A DNA stretch of 64,000 bases. Origin: Gammaproteobacteria bacterium (GTDB lineage: Bacteria > Pseudomonadota > Gammaproteobacteria > Chromatiales > Chromatiaceae). Positions 54,600 through 64,000 of this stretch are shown one piece after another. Positions within the stretch are counted from its first letter, which is position 1; each line of letters begins with the position of its first letter. The notes beneath the pieces were generated by a model, which worked only from the letters and a program-made list of their open reading frames with translations, did no database searches and was not told the origin of the DNA. The DNA is taken from assembly GCA_009929855.1 (NCBI GenBank), contig RZZN01000020.1:1-64000 (forward strand). The letters run 5' to 3'. A program made the translations under genes and the position numbers.

Positions 54600-55856
54600 A
54601 TGTTCGAGAAGACCATGCAGATCAGCGACTATGATCCCGAGCTCTGGGCCGCGATCCAGGGCGAGGAGCGTCGCCAGGAGGAGCATGTCGAGCTCATCGC
54701 CTCCGAGAACTATGCCAGTCCGAGGGTCTTGGCGGCCCAGGGCAGTGTGCTCACCAACAAATATGCCGAGGGCTATCCGGGCAAGCGCTATTACGGCGGC
54801 TGCGAGTATGTCGACGTGGCCGAGCAGCTCGCCATCGACCGCGCCAAGGCGCTGTTCGGGGCCGATTATGCCAATGTGCAGCCGCACTCGGGCTCGCAGG
54901 CCAATGCCGCGGTCTTCATGGCGCTGTGCGAGGCCGGCGATACCGTACTGGGGATGAGCCTGGCCCATGGTGGCCATCTGACCCATGGGGCCAAGCCGAA
55001 CTTCTCGGGCAAGCTCTATCACGCGGTTCAGTATGGTCTGGATCCCGCCACCGGCGAGATCGACTATGCCGAGGTCGAGCGGCTCGCCCGGGAGCATCGA
55101 CCGCGCATGATCATCGCCGGCTTTTCGGCCTACTCGCGTGTGGTCGACTGGTCGCGATTCCGTGCCATCGCCGATGCGGTGGGGGCCTATCTGCTCGTCG
55201 ACATGGCCCATGTGGCCGGTCTGGTCGCCGCCGGGGTCTATCCCAGCCCGGTGCGGATCGCCGATGTCACCACCACCACCACCCACAAGACCCTGCGTGG
55301 TCCGCGCGGCGGTCTGATCCTGGCCAAGGCCAATCCAGAGATCGAGAAACGACTCAACTCACTGGTCTTTCCGGGAACCCAGGGCGGTCCCCTCATGCAT
55401 GTAATCGCCGCCAAGGCGGTCGCCTTCAAGGAGGCCCTGGAGCCCGCCTTCAAGGTCTATCAACAGCAGGTGGTGGCGAACGCCCGGGCCATGGCCGAGG
55501 TCTTTCTGGCGCGCGGCTATGATGTCGTCTCGGGTGGGACCGACGATCATCTCTTCCTGGTCAGCTTCATCGAGCAGGGCCTCACCGGCAAGGATGTCGA
55601 TGCCTGGCTGGGCGCGGCCAACATCACGGTCAACAAGAACGCCGTGCCCAATGACCCCCAGTCGCCCTTCGTGACCAGCGGCATCCGCATCGGCACTCCG
55701 GCCATCACCACGCGCGGTTTCGGGATCGCCGAGGCGCGCGCGCTCGCCGGTTGGATGTGTGACCTGATCGACGCGCGCGGCGCTGCGGCGATCAGCGAGG
55801 AGGTCAAGTCCAAGGTGCTAGACCTCTGTCGGCGTTTCCCGGTCTACGAGGGCTGA
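54600..55856 (+). CDS. glyA: Serine hydroxymethyltransferase
   Basis: The 418-residue PLP enzyme interconverts serine and glycine with tetrahydrofolate. The PLP-lysine motif [16 protein letters not shown] and the N-terminal [11 protein letters not shown] are present. It heads the run to pgpA; nrdR begins at the base after its stop. The chosen ATG is six bases in front of another possible ATG (54615); neither has a strong ribosome site. Confidence 0.97.
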   Translation: MFEKTMQISDYDPELWAAIQGEERRQEEHVELIASENYASPRVLAAQGSVLTNKYAEGYPGKRYYGGCEYVDVAEQLAIDRAKALFGADYANVQPHSGSQANAAVFMALCEAGDTVLGMSLAHGGHLTHGAKPNFSGKLYHAVQYGLDPATGEIDYAEVERLAREHRPRMIIAGFSAYSRVVDWSRFRAIADAVGAYLLVDMAHVAGLVAAGVYPSPVRIADVTTTTTHKTLRGPRGGLILAKANPEIEKRLNSLVFPGTQGGPLMHVIAAKAVAFKEALEPAFKVYQQQVVANARAMAEVFLARGYDVVSGGTDDHLFLVSFIEQGLTGKDVDAWLGAANITVNKNAVPNDPQSPFVTSGIRIGTPAITTRGFGIAEARALAGWMCDLIDARGAAAISEEVKSKVLDLCRRFPVYEG

Positions 55857-56369
55857 ATGCGCTGTCCCTTTTGTGGCGCCCAGGACACCAAGGTGGTGGA
55901 TTCGCGGCTCTCCGGCGAGGGCGATCAGGTGCGGCGACGACGCCAATGCGTGGTTTGCCGCGAGCGCTTCACCACCTTCGAGTCGGCCGAGCTCAATCTG
56001 CCCCGGGTCGTCAAGCGTGATGGCAGCCGTGCCCCCTTCGATGGGCGCAAGCTGCGCGCCGGGATGTTGCGCGCGCTCGAAAAGCGTCCGGTGAGCACGG
56101 ATCAGGTCGAAGCGGCCATCGCGCGGATCCAGCGTCGGCTACTCTCCGGTGGCGAGGGCGAGGTCCCGGCGTTGCGCATCGGCGAGCTGGTGATGGATGA
56201 GCTGCGTCAGCTCGATCAGGTCGCCTATGTGCGCTTCGCCTCGGTCTATCGCAAGTTCGAGGATGTCGCGGCCTTTCGCGAGGAGATCGAGCGGCTCGAG
56301 CGCCAACCCAGCCCCGAGGCGAACCGTCAGCAGTTGGATCTGCTCGAAACGTTGGGGTCTGACTCCTGA
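55857..56369 (+). CDS. nrdR: Ribonucleotide reductase regulator
   Basis: The 170-residue repressor has a zinc ribbon (CPFCG and [12 protein letters not shown]) and an ATP-cone domain ([16 protein letters not shown]). It senses ATP/dATP and represses nrd genes. The start follows the glyA stop directly and the stop overlaps the ribD ATG by one base. Confidence 0.97.
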   Translation: MRCPFCGAQDTKVVDSRLSGEGDQVRRRRQCVVCRERFTTFESAELNLPRVVKRDGSRAPFDGRKLRAGMLRALEKRPVSTDQVEAAIARIQRRLLSGGEGEVPALRIGELVMDELRQLDQVAYVRFASVYRKFEDVAAFREEIERLERQPSPEANRQQLDLLETLGSDS

Positions 56370-57556
56370 TGCACGAAGCAGCGACTCGTGATTCGACTGG
56401 CGTGCACGGGCAGGATCCTGTCTTCATGGCGCGTGCGCTTCAGCTGGCGCGTCGCGGGCGTTACACCACCGATCCCAACCCGCGCGTCGGCTGTGTGATC
56501 GTGCGCGACGGTCAGGTGGTGGGAAGCGGCTGGCACCGTCGCGCGGGCGAGGCGCATGCTGAACGCCACGCCTTGAGCGAGGCTGGTCCACGGGCACGGG
56601 GCGCGATCGCCTATATCACGCTGGAGCCCTGCTGTCACCATGGCCGCACCCCGCCCTGCACCGAGGCACTGCTGGAGGCCGGCGTCGCGCGGGTGGTCTG
56701 CGCCATGGTCGATCCCAACCCATTGGTTGCTGGCAAGGGCCTACGGAGCCTCGCCGCGGCCGGAGTCGCGGTGCAAAGCGGTCTGATGGAGGCCGAGGCG
56801 CGCGCGCTCAACCCCGGGTTCATCAAACGGATGGAGACTGGACGGCCCTTCGTGCGCTGCAAGCTGGCGGCGAGTCTGGACGGGCGGACCGCGATGGCGA
56901 GCGGTGAGAGCCGCTGGGTCACCGGGGAGGCGGCGCGCCAGGATGTGCAGCGTCTGCGGGCCGGAAGCTCGGCGATCCTGACCGGAGTCGGGACGATCCT
57001 CGTCGATGATCCGCGCCTGAACGTTCGGCTCGAGGCGGCTGAGCTCCCCGGCATGCAGGCCGGGGAGGCGCCGCGCCAGCCGCTGCGGGTCGTGGTCGAC
57101 AGCCGCTGGCGCACGCCCACCCGGGCACGTCTGCTGGCGCCTCCTGGATCCACTCTGATCGTCGGTGCGGTTGAGGACGCGCGCCGCATGGCTGCGCTGA
57201 CCGAGGCCGGGGCCCAGGTCCATCTTGGCAGTGCGCGCGACGGACAAGTCGAGCTCGGCGCGCTCATGGGTCTGCTGGCCCGACGCGAGATCAACGAGGT
57301 CCTGGTGGAGTCTGGTCCGACCCTGGCCGGGGCGGTCCTCGGCGCAGGTCTCGTCGATGAGCTCCTGATCTATCTCGCTCCGCATCTCATGGGTGACGCG
57401 GCGCGCGGCCTTTTCCATCTTCCTGGAATCGCCCGCATGGCCGAGCGGGTCGCATTGGAGATCATCGATGTCCGCGCGGTCGGACGCGATTGGCGGATCA
57501 CCGCGCGAGTCGGCACGGCGGCGAGCACGTCCGCATCCACGCCGGCCGCCGGGTAG
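56369..57556 (+). CDS. ribD: Bifunctional riboflavin deaminase/reductase
   Basis: The 395-residue enzyme has an N-terminal deaminase domain with zinc motifs HAERHAL and PCCHHGRTPPC, and a C-terminal reductase domain (AMASGESRWVTGEAARQD). It carries out the second and third steps of riboflavin synthesis. Coupled to nrdR. The C-terminal ~15 residues are Ala/Thr/Ser-rich. Confidence 0.96.
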   Translation: MHEAATRDSTGVHGQDPVFMARALQLARRGRYTTDPNPRVGCVIVRDGQVVGSGWHRRAGEAHAERHALSEAGPRARGAIAYITLEPCCHHGRTPPCTEALLEAGVARVVCAMVDPNPLVAGKGLRSLAAAGVAVQSGLMEAEARALNPGFIKRMETGRPFVRCKLAASLDGRTAMASGESRWVTGEAARQDVQRLRAGSSAILTGVGTILVDDPRLNVRLEAAELPGMQAGEAPRQPLRVVVDSRWRTPTRARLLAPPGSTLIVGAVEDARRMAALTEAGAQVHLGSARDGQVELGALMGLLARREINEVLVESGPTLAGAVLGAGLVDELLIYLAPHLMGDAARGLFHLPGIARMAERVALEIIDVRAVGRDWRITARVGTAASTSASTPAAG

Positions 57557-57632
57557 GATGGCGGGGACGCTTGAGCGCGGCCGTCTCCGACCTCGACCTG
57601 ACGCGCGAACTACAACCTGGTAACCCAAGACG

Positions 57633-58298
57633 ATGTTCACCGGAATCATTCAAGCGATCGGCCGGATCGAGCGGTTGGAGCCACGCGGCGGCGATGCGCG
57701 CCTCACCATCGACACCGGAAAGCTCGATCTCGCTCGTGTGGCGCTCGGCGACAGTATCGCGGTCAATGGTGTCTGCTTGACTGCGGTCGAGCGGCGCCCG
57801 CGCGGCTTCGCGGCGGACGTCTCGCGCGAGACCCTGGATCTGACGACCCTGGGGACACTGATGCCGGGCCATCCGGTCAATCTCGAGACCGCACTGACCC
57901 TGGCCACGCCGCTCGGCGGGCACCTGGTCAGTGGTCATGTCGATGGCGTGGGCGAGGTCATCGAGCAGCGCGAGGATGCCCGCTCCTGGCGTCTGCGTTT
58001 GCGCGCACCACTCGAGCTGGCGCGCTACATCGCCGCGAAGGGATCCATCTGTGTCGATGGGACCAGTCTGACCGTCAACCGGGTGGATGGGGCCCTGTTC
58101 GAGCTCAACATCGTGCCGCATACATTGAAAGAAACCATCATCGGCGGGTATCGGGTCGGCACCCGGGTCAATCTCGAGGTCGATCTGATCGCCCGCTATC
58201 TGGAGCGGCTGATCCTCGGCGCGGCCGCCAGCGAGACCGCGGGCGCGCCCTCGGGCATCACCCAAACCTGGTTGGCCGAGCACGGCTTCGCCCGCTGA
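57633..58298 (+). CDS. ribE: Riboflavin synthase
   Basis: The 221-residue enzyme opens MFTGIIQAIGRIERLEP and holds two lumazine-binding repeats (GHLVSGHVDGVGEV in the first half, SLTVNRVDG in the second). It makes riboflavin from two lumazines. The gap of 76 bases to ribD has no FMN riboswitch-like sequence. Confidence 0.96.
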   Translation: MFTGIIQAIGRIERLEPRGGDARLTIDTGKLDLARVALGDSIAVNGVCLTAVERRPRGFAADVSRETLDLTTLGTLMPGHPVNLETALTLATPLGGHLVSGHVDGVGEVIEQREDARSWRLRLRAPLELARYIAAKGSICVDGTSLTVNRVDGALFELNIVPHTLKETIIGGYRVGTRVNLEVDLIARYLERLILGAAASETAGAPSGITQTWLAEHGFAR

Positions 58299-58356
58299 TC
58301 CAACGCATCGTCATTTGCTAATATGCCTCCGACTCATTCTCGACGCGCACGCTCTC

Positions 58357-59493
58357 ATGGGTAAATCAGGTCTGCACAGTATCGAAGAGATCATCGACGA
58401 GCTCCGGCACGGACGGATGGTGGTGATCATGGATGACGAGGATCGTGAGAACGAGGGCGACCTGTTGCTCGCGGCCGATCGGGTGACACCGGAGGCTGTG
58501 AACTTCATGGCCAAGTTCGGGCGCGGACTCATCTGTCTGACCCTGGTCAAGGAGCACTGCGAGCGTCTGCGTCTGCCCCTGATGGTCAGCGACAACCAAA
58601 CCCCACACGGGACCGCCTTCACCCTGTCCATCGAGGCGGCGCGTGGCGTCACGACCGGGATCTCGGCAGCCGATCGCGCGACCACCATTCGCGCCGCGGT
58701 CGCGCCCGATGCCCAACCGCAGGATCTGGTGCAGCCCGGCCACGTGTTTCCACTGATGGCCCAGCCCGGCGGTGTGCTTGTCCGCGCTGGCCACACCGAG
58801 GCCGGCTGCGATCTGGCGCGTCTGGCCGGTTGCAGTCCGGCGGCGGTGATCGTCGAGATCCTCAACGAGGACGGCTCGATGGCACGCCGCCCTGATCTCG
58901 AGCGGTTCGCGGCGACGCACGGGTTGAAGATCGGCACCATCGCCGATCTGATCCAGTATCGGGTCAGGCATGAAAAGGCGGTCTTGCGCGAATGCGAGTG
59001 CGAGCTGCCGACCGAGTACGGTACCTTCAGAGTGGTCGCCTACCGTGACAGCATCGACAACGAGCTTCATCTGGCATTGACCCTGGGCGAGATCCGCCCG
59101 GAGCATCCCACCCTGGTCCGCGTGCATCTCCAGAACACACTTTGCGACCTCTTCGGGACCCGTCACAATGCCTGTGGCTGGCCGCTCAGGGAGGTGATGC
59201 GTCAGATCGCCGAGGCTGGAGAGGGGGTGATCGTCGTGCTGCGCAATCGCGACAGCGCCGATGATCTGCTGAGTCGACTCAAGGACTTTCAACTCCACGA
59301 TGAGGATGACCCGGTCCCGACCCGGCGTCAGGACGGCAAGGCCTTGCGCACCTATGGCATCGGTGCCCAGATCCTCGCCGACATTGGTGTGCGCAAGATG
59401 CGTGTGATGAGCGCGCCCAAGGCGATGCACGCCATCTCTGGATTCGATCTGGAGATCGTCGAATATACCGGTGGTCTCCAGGGGGCCAACTGA
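58357..59493 (+). CDS. ribB: 3,4-dihydroxy-2-butanone 4-phosphate synthase fused to a degenerate GTP cyclohydrolase II-like domain
   Basis: The 378-residue protein starts with a complete RibB domain: [10 protein letters not shown] (residues 26-35), the acid metal site, and [14 protein letters not shown]. The second half has the RibA fold but the zinc site that should read C-x10-C-x-C reads [17 protein letters not shown], with only one matching cysteine. So it probably provides only the butanone phosphate; GTP cyclohydrolase II would be encoded elsewhere. This RibBX-type fusion is known in proteobacteria. The ATG with better context was preferred over the longer frame from 58315. Confidence 0.92.
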   Translation: MGKSGLHSIEEIIDELRHGRMVVIMDDEDRENEGDLLLAADRVTPEAVNFMAKFGRGLICLTLVKEHCERLRLPLMVSDNQTPHGTAFTLSIEAARGVTTGISAADRATTIRAAVAPDAQPQDLVQPGHVFPLMAQPGGVLVRAGHTEAGCDLARLAGCSPAAVIVEILNEDGSMARRPDLERFAATHGLKIGTIADLIQYRVRHEKAVLRECECELPTEYGTFRVVAYRDSIDNELHLALTLGEIRPEHPTLVRVHLQNTLCDLFGTRHNACGWPLREVMRQIAEAGEGVIVVLRNRDSADDLLSRLKDFQLHDEDDPVPTRRQDGKALRTYGIGAQILADIGVRKMRVMSAPKAMHAISGFDLEIVEYTGGLQGAN

Positions 59494-59547
59494 GGCCAGG
59501 ATCGGGAACCCAGCGCGATCCGCAGATACGAACCTCGGCGATCAACC

Positions 59548-59598
59548 ATGAGCAAACGACTGACATCCGAAAACCCAACCATGAGCCAATCACGATGA
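59548..59598 (+). CDS. Possible 16-codon leader peptide overlapping ribH
   Basis: ATG at 59548 opens 16 codons whose TGA overlaps the ribH ATG as ATGA. No good ribosome site is seen. It may couple translation into ribH, or be chance. Confidence 0.2.
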   Translation: MSKRLTSENPTMSQSR

Positions 59599-60068
59599 CC
59601 ATGCGAACCATCGAGGGCGCGCTGCGCGCCGACAACGCCCGTTTCTGCCTGGTGGTCTCGCGCTGGAACAGCTTCGTGGTCGACGGGCTCGAGCGCGGTG
59701 CCATCGACACCCTGAAGCGCCATGGCGCGCAGGATGCCGACCTGACGATCGTGCGCGTGCCCGGCGCCTTCGAGATGCCGGTGACCATCGAGCGCATCGC
59801 CGCCAAGGGCGGGTTCGACGCCATCCTGGCGCTGGGCGCGGTGATCCGTGGCGGAACACCGCATTTTGAATATGTAGCCGGTGAGTGTGTGAAAGGTATG
59901 GCCCAGGTCAGCCTCAAGTATGGCCTCCCGGTGGCCTTCGGGGTGCTGACGGTCGATACCATCGAGCAGGCGATCGAGCGCGCCGGCACCAAGGCAGGCA
60001 ACAAGGGGGCCGAGGCCGCCATGTCGGCCATCGAGATGGTCGACCTGCTGCGCCAGCTTGACCGATGA
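59595..60068 (+). CDS. ribH: 6,7-dimethyl-8-ribityllumazine synthase
   Basis: The 157-residue enzyme carries [11 protein letters not shown] and [12 protein letters not shown], the substrate-binding segments and catalytic His of lumazine synthase. It forms the lumazine used by RibE. Its stop overlaps the nusB start. Confidence 0.96.
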   Translation: MTMRTIEGALRADNARFCLVVSRWNSFVVDGLERGAIDTLKRHGAQDADLTIVRVPGAFEMPVTIERIAAKGGFDAILALGAVIRGGTPHFEYVAGECVKGMAQVSLKYGLPVAFGVLTVDTIEQAIERAGTKAGNKGAEAAMSAIEMVDLLRQLDR

Positions 60069-60571
60069 TGGTCACGCCACGCACCCAAGCACGCCGCTAT
60101 GCCGCCTTGGCGCTCTATCAATGGCGCCTGACCGGCGAGGATCCGACGGTCATCAAGCGCAATCTGCTCGACGATCCACAGTGGCTCGATGCCGTCTCGG
60201 CCTCGCTGGCCGGCGAGGATGAGGATCACCCGCGGGAGGCCCGGGAGCGTTTCAACTTCAACATGGAGCTCCTCGATCAGCTGCTGACCGGGGTCCCCGC
60301 GCGGGTGACCGAGATCGATGCCCAGCTCGAGCGCTTCCTCGACCGACCCATCGGTCAGGTCGATCCGGTCGAGCTGGCCATCCTGCGACTCGGCGCATTC
60401 GAGATCCTCTACTCGGCCTCCGTCCCCGATCGGGTCGCGATCAACGAGGCGGTGGAGTTGACCAAGCTGCTTGGCGCCTATGAGGGTCACAAATATGTCA
60501 ATGGTGTGCTCGACAAGGTGGCTCGTGCCCATGCCGCGGCCACGCTTTCGCCGGTCCTGCCCAAGCCATGA
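60065..60571 (+). CDS. nusB: Transcription antitermination factor NusB
   Basis: The 168-residue all-helical protein has [15 protein letters not shown] near the start and [16 protein letters not shown]-type C-terminal helices (here [26 protein letters not shown], quoted in part). It joins the antitermination complex at boxA in rRNA operons. Two adjacent ATGs overlap the ribH stop. Confidence 0.95.
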   Translation: MMVTPRTQARRYAALALYQWRLTGEDPTVIKRNLLDDPQWLDAVSASLAGEDEDHPREARERFNFNMELLDQLLTGVPARVTEIDAQLERFLDRPIGQVDPVELAILRLGAFEILYSASVPDRVAINEAVELTKLLGAYEGHKYVNGVLDKVARAHAAATLSPVLPKP

Positions 60572-60646
60572 CTCGGCATCTGGGCCGACAGGCAAGCGGG
60601 TTTCAGGATACGGCCACGACTGCGCCGGTCCCGCCTAAGCCATGAC
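60537..60646 (+). repeat. Duplicated nusB 3' end at the thiL start
   Basis: Positions 60537-60572 and 60611-60646 are near-identical 36-base blocks 74 bases apart. In the first the CCATGA holds the nusB stop; in the second the same ATGA is the thiL start. A local duplication apparently created the thiL start region. Confidence 0.75.
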
Positions 60647-61667
60647 CGCCAGCGACATGGTCGCGCGGTGGTCGAGCGCGAGCGCCCCCGCCGGGTCGGA
60701 GTTCGATCTGATTCGGCGTTTCTTCGTCGGGCTCGGCGTGCCACGTCCCGATGTGCTCCTGGAGATCGGCGACGATTGCGCCCTGCTCAGCGTGCCCGCT
60801 GATCAAAGTCTCGCGGTGAGTATCGACACGCTGGTCGCGGGAACCCATTTCCTCGCCGATGATGATCCCGAATCGGTCGGTCACAAGTCGCTGGCAGTCG
60901 GTCTCAGCGATCTGGCCGCCATGGGCGCCACACCAGCCTGGGCGACGCTCGCCTTGACCCTGCCGCGGGCCGAGGTCGACTGGATCGCGGCCTTCGCGCG
61001 CGGTTTCGGCGCCTTGGCCAATGCGCATGGCGTGCGCCTGGTCGGTGGCGATACCACCCGTGGTCATTTGAGTATCACGGTCCAGGTCCATGGGCTCCTA
61101 CCCGCTGACACGGCCGTGCGCCGTGGTGGCGCCCGCCCCGGCGATCGAATCTGGGTCAGTGGGACGCTCGGCGACGCGGCGCTCGCCTTGGCGCTGCGAC
61201 AGGGCGGGGGCGCGCCACCGGATCCCTGGCTGAGTGCGCGCTTGGATCGTCCGACCCCACGTGTCGCGCTCGGTCGAGCGCTGCGTGGACTGGCCACCGC
61301 CATGATCGACCTCTCCGATGGTCTGGCCGCTGATCTTGGGCACATCCTGGCGGCGTCCGGCGTGGGGGCCGAGATCGCGCTCGAAGCGTTGCCCTTGTCG
61401 CCCCTGGTCGCGGCGCGCATCGCCGAGCGCCGCCAGGGCGCCGATTGGTCATTGGCGCTGTCGAGTGGTGACGACTATGAGCTGTGTTTCTGCGCCCCGC
61501 CAGGGCAGGATGCGGCGATCCGGGCGATCAGCGCGGCGCTGGACTGTCCGCTCACGCCGATCGGAAGGATTCACGCCGAGTCGGGTCTGAGCCTGCGCTC
61601 GCCCGCTGGCGCCATCTTGACACTCGAGCGCGACGGTTATGACCACTTCTCCTGCGATGCGGCCTGA
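60642..61667 (+). CDS. thiL: Thiamine-monophosphate kinase
   Basis: The 341-residue enzyme phosphorylates thiamine monophosphate. Landmarks: EIGDDCALL, GLSDLAAMGATP, VGGDTTRG and SSGDDYELCF. The start lies in a duplicate of the nusB tail. pgpA begins before its stop. Confidence 0.95.
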   Translation: MTASDMVARWSSASAPAGSEFDLIRRFFVGLGVPRPDVLLEIGDDCALLSVPADQSLAVSIDTLVAGTHFLADDDPESVGHKSLAVGLSDLAAMGATPAWATLALTLPRAEVDWIAAFARGFGALANAHGVRLVGGDTTRGHLSITVQVHGLLPADTAVRRGGARPGDRIWVSGTLGDAALALALRQGGGAPPDPWLSARLDRPTPRVALGRALRGLATAMIDLSDGLAADLGHILAASGVGAEIALEALPLSPLVAARIAERRQGADWSLALSSGDDYELCFCAPPGQDAAIRAISAALDCPLTPIGRIHAESGLSLRSPAGAILTLERDGYDHFSCDAA

Positions 61668-62148
61668 ACCCTCCAGCCGGTCTGGCTTCGACCCGCGGCG
61701 ACCGCATCACTGGATCGCCTTCGGTTTCGGCTCCGGCTTGGCCCCACGCGCGCCTGGCACCGTCGGCACGCTGGCGGCGATTCCGCTCTATCTGGTCGCG
61801 AGCACGCTTGCCTGGCCCATCTATCTCTCCCTGCTGATACTCTTCATCCTCGTCGGGGTGTGGGCCTGCGAGCGCGCCGCCCGCGATCTGGGCGAGAAGG
61901 ATCCATCGGCGATCGTCTGGGACGAATGGGTGGGGTTTCTGCTCACCATGATCGCCGCGCCGACTGGATGGCCCTGGATCCTCGCCGGTTTCCTCCTGTT
62001 TCGACTCTTTGACATCTGGAAGCCCTGGCCGATCAGTGTCGCCGATCAGCGTGTCGGTGGCGGGCTCGGGATCATGCTCGATGATCTCATCGCCGGTGCG
62101 CTGGCCGCGATCCCGCTGGCACTCGCGGCCTGGTGGCTCAGCCCCTGA
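61639..62148 (+). CDS. pgpA: Phosphatidylglycerophosphatase A
   Basis: The 169-residue membrane enzyme removes phosphate from phosphatidylglycerol phosphate. FGSGLAPRAPGTVGTL, WDEWVGF and FRLFDIWKPWPI are diagnostic. It overlaps thiL by 29 bases; a later ATG (61657) is possible. It ends the run that began at glyA. Confidence 0.95.
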   Translation: MTTSPAMRPEPSSRSGFDPRRPHHWIAFGFGSGLAPRAPGTVGTLAAIPLYLVASTLAWPIYLSLLILFILVGVWACERAARDLGEKDPSAIVWDEWVGFLLTMIAAPTGWPWILAGFLLFRLFDIWKPWPISVADQRVGGGLGIMLDDLIAGALAAIPLALAAWWLSP

Positions 62149-62216
62149 GCGCGCGTCAGCCTTGATGTGTATGGATCGGTCCAGCCCGCGACATCCGCGG
62201 CGTGGGTCGAGCGGTG

Positions 62217-62244
62217 CGCCGACCGACAGGTCGGCGGTCTTCTC
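62217..62244 (+). terminator. Probable terminator after pgpA
   Basis: CGCCGACC, loop GACA, GGTCGGCG form a perfect 8-bp stem followed by GTCTTCTC. It lies between pgpA and the convergent stress-protein gene. The T-rich tail is weak. Confidence 0.5.
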
Positions 62245-62717
62245 AGCTGGCGGGCTCCTCCATCCTGACACAGAGTACGTCGCAGACCGGGTGACGCAGG
62301 ACCGCCCGGGCGGTAGAGCCGAAGAGCCCCTTGAAGCCATGACGGCCGTGGCTGCCGACGATGATGAGATCGGCACCCAGCTCGGCGGCGACCTCGTCGA
62401 TCATGTGTCCAGGCGAGCCCACCCGCACCAGCCGGTCCGCTTCAGGCACATCCAAGCGCTCGCCGAGCGCGTCCAACTCGCCCCGCGCCAGCCCAAGGAG
62501 CTCCTCCTCGAGCGCCAGATCCCCGCTGGCGGCGAGATCACCGGCATAACCGACCGGCATGAAGTCGATCCCCGGCGGGACATGCTCGACCACATGCAAC
62601 AGAAACAGACGGGCGTTCGTCAACGCCCTCATGCGCAGCGCACGCTCGATGACCGGCTCGCTCGTGTTCTCGAAGTCGACCGCGAGCAACAGCTGTTTGT
62701 AGATCGGAGTGTCCATC
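62243..62717 (-). CDS. Universal stress protein family (UspA-type)
   Basis: The 157-residue protein has the Usp fold with the ATP-binding motif GSHGRHGFKGLFGSTARAVL (G-x2-G-x9-G-S/T) and ends VLCVRMEEPAS. It probably binds ATP. GAGG five to seven bases before the chosen ATG supports this start over a frame 29 bases longer. Single gene on the minus strand. Confidence 0.9.
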
Positions 62718-63026
62718 GCATACCTCGCTGGATGTCTATGAGCCATGCGGGGCCGAGGCCACCAGTGCTAGCGGACATCGTCCCCCTCTCATTATCAGTC
62801 TAGCCCAAGTTGCACAACCCATCTCGGGTTCCTTTTCATTTCATGGGCTTACCCTGTATCGGCCGGTCCGGATTTGTACTGTGCCGAGCCGCGGCGTGAT
62901 CCGATGTCTTCTGCGGAACACGTTCCCCTGTGCTATATGTTGAGATGTGCTGTGCCATCGGGCAATTGATCCGAGGGCCTTGCAGATGACCCACGGCTCA
63001 TCTCTCCAGGATTTCCATCAGATGAC
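62718..63026. promoter_or_regulatory. Divergent region upstream of the tssA gene
   Basis: About 310 bases between the stress protein gene and tssA, transcribed away from each other. An AT-richer patch (TTCCTTTTCATTTCATGGGC, near 62829-62848) is the likeliest promoter zone. No sigma-54 consensus and no RNA gene were seen. Confidence 0.35.
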
Positions 63027-64000
63027 ATGATTGACTTCGATCTCGACGCACTCCTCGCGCCAGTGTCGGCGCAATCGCCGACCGGCGAGGATCTGGAATA
63101 TGACCCTGACTTTCTGACCATGATGCAGGCGGCCGAGGGCAAGCCCGAGCGGCGCATGGGTGAGGTCATGATCCCGGCGGAGGATCCGGATTGGGCACGG
63201 GTGCGTGCCCTGGCGGTGTCCTTGCTCGGGCGCTCCAAGGATCTGCGCATCGCCGTGCTCTTGACCCGCGCCTTGCTCAAGACCGAGGGGGTGACTGGGT
63301 TGCAGGTCGGACTCGCCCTGATCACGGGATTCGTGACGGATTATTGGGATGACCTGCACCCTCGACTGGATCCCGACGAGGGTCTGGATCCGAGCATCCG
63401 TATCAATGTGCTGCTCGACCTCTGTGGCCGCGACACCCTGCTGCTGCCGCTGCGGGTCGCGCCCCTGATCCGCTCACGGGTCTTTGGGGTCGTGACCTAC
63501 CGTGATATCGAGATCGCCGAGGGCCGAGTCGCGGCGCCAAAGGATGTCGTGCCGCTCGACAGCGCGACCATGGCGGGCGCCTTTCAGGAGTGCGCTCTGG
63601 ATGAGCTGCGCGAGGTTGCGCTCGCCGCTCAGGCGGCGTCCCGCGAGTCGCGCGCACTCGGCGAGGCGCTGTCGGCGCGGGTTGCCGTCGCGGATCTACC
63701 GAGTTTCGAACCGCTCACCGAGCTCTTGTCGGCACTCCAGCGTGAGCTCATGGCGCGTCTCGGCCAGCGCGAGCCTGTGGTCGATCCAGGATTCGCGGAC
63801 GATCCCGCGGTCGGTCAGGCCAGCGCCGAGTCGCCGCCGCCCGTGGTCAGTCCATCCGGTCAGATCAACTCGCGCGAGGACGTGATCCGCACCCTCGACC
63901 GTCTCTGTGACTACTATACTTTGAATGAGCCCTCCAGCCCCGTGCCCTTGCTGCTGAAGCGCGCGCGTCGGCTGGTGACTGGAGATTTCGTTGAAATCTT
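63027..64000 (+). CDS. tssA: Type VI secretion protein TssA (ImpA family), cut by the window end
   Basis: The open frame runs from the ATG to the window end (324 codons, no stop). It opens IDFDLDALLAPVSAQSPTG and has YDPDFLTMMQAAEG, ARVRALAVSLLGRSKDLRIAVLLTRALL and TDYWDDLHPRLDPDEG, all typical of the ImpA N-terminal domain. TssA organises baseplate and sheath assembly. The Pro/Ala-rich linker follows at about residue 260 and the C-terminal domain is just beginning. A type VI cluster probably continues to the right. Confidence 0.93.
   Translation, partial: MIDFDLDALLAPVSAQSPTGEDLEYDPDFLTMMQAAEGKPERRMGEVMIPAEDPDWARVRALAVSLLGRSKDLRIAVLLTRALLKTEGVTGLQVGLALITGFVTDYWDDLHPRLDPDEGLDPSIRINVLLDLCGRDTLLLPLRVAPLIRSRVFGVVTYRDIEIAEGRVAAPKDVVPLDSATMAGAFQECALDELREVALAAQAASRESRALGEALSARVAVADLPSFEPLTELLSALQRELMARLGQREPVVDPGFADDPAVGQASAESPPPVVSPSGQINSREDVIRTLDRLCDYYTLNEPSSPVPLLLKRARRLVTGDFVEI

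Noticed and set aside
57557-57632. FMN riboswitch before the riboflavin genes
   Set aside because: The gaps before ribE, ribB and ribH are too short or lack any recognisable RFN element.

Overview
The window is GC-rich chromosomal DNA from a gammaproteobacterium, most likely a purple sulfur bacterium (Chromatiaceae). Two genes decide this: a flavocytochrome c sulfide dehydrogenase pair (fccA/fccB, 29421-31351) very close to the Allochromatium type, and a PucC/LhaA-type light-harvesting assembly protein (26843-28165). A gammaproteobacterial housekeeping set agrees with it: glyA-nrdR-ribD-ribE-ribB-ribH-nusB-thiL-pgpA, efp with epmA and epmB, ubiG, and nadA. No rRNA, tRNA, CRISPR array or intact insertion sequence was seen.

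Layout. 1-7900: a short membrane protein; an exported phosphatidylserine-decarboxylase-like protein; then a minus-strand operon of three unusual genes (a 212-residue protein with an internal duplication, a radical SAM/SPASM protein with a PqqD/RRE-like N-terminus, and a large six-hairpin glycosidase); then a class D beta-lactamase preceded by a short ORF and a hairpin. 7950-9060: six tandem copies of a ~140-bp element with inverted ends and nested hairpins; a related copy lies at 24678-24859. 9000-12200: HAD phosphatase, small membrane protein, DUF2256 protein coupled to an iron-sulfur photolyase. 12660-19540: solute-binding protein plus two hybrid histidine kinases in a three-gene overlapping operon. 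19650-26720: poorly characterised exported and membrane proteins, including a GDSL esterase with an IPTL-CTERM-like tail. 26840-33100: phototrophy and sulfide oxidation (PucC, PDC sensor protein, FccAB, periplasmic ankyrin protein, tetraheme cytochrome).

33460-46870: NadA, a dynamin-like GTPase, an RND efflux pair whose pump has a long C-terminal extension, small exported proteins, an orphan ParA ATPase, a Met-rich coiled-coil membrane protein and a FimX-like degenerate GGDEF/EAL protein. 47260-53090: EF-P with its two lysylation enzymes, an exported protein, an SDR, a degenerate squalene/phytoene-synthase-fold protein and UbiG. 53320-54330: Rpn-family nuclease. 54600-62150: the glyA-to-pgpA run, mostly overlapping or tightly spaced. 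62240 to the end: a universal stress protein, and the start of a tssA gene that probably opens a type VI secretion cluster beyond the edge.

The strongest candidate for an undescribed system is the 212-aa protein / radical SAM / glycosidase operon at 2141-6763. It has the layout of a peptide-modifying cassette, but the substrate and product cannot be named from sequence alone. The second is the nested-hairpin element family.
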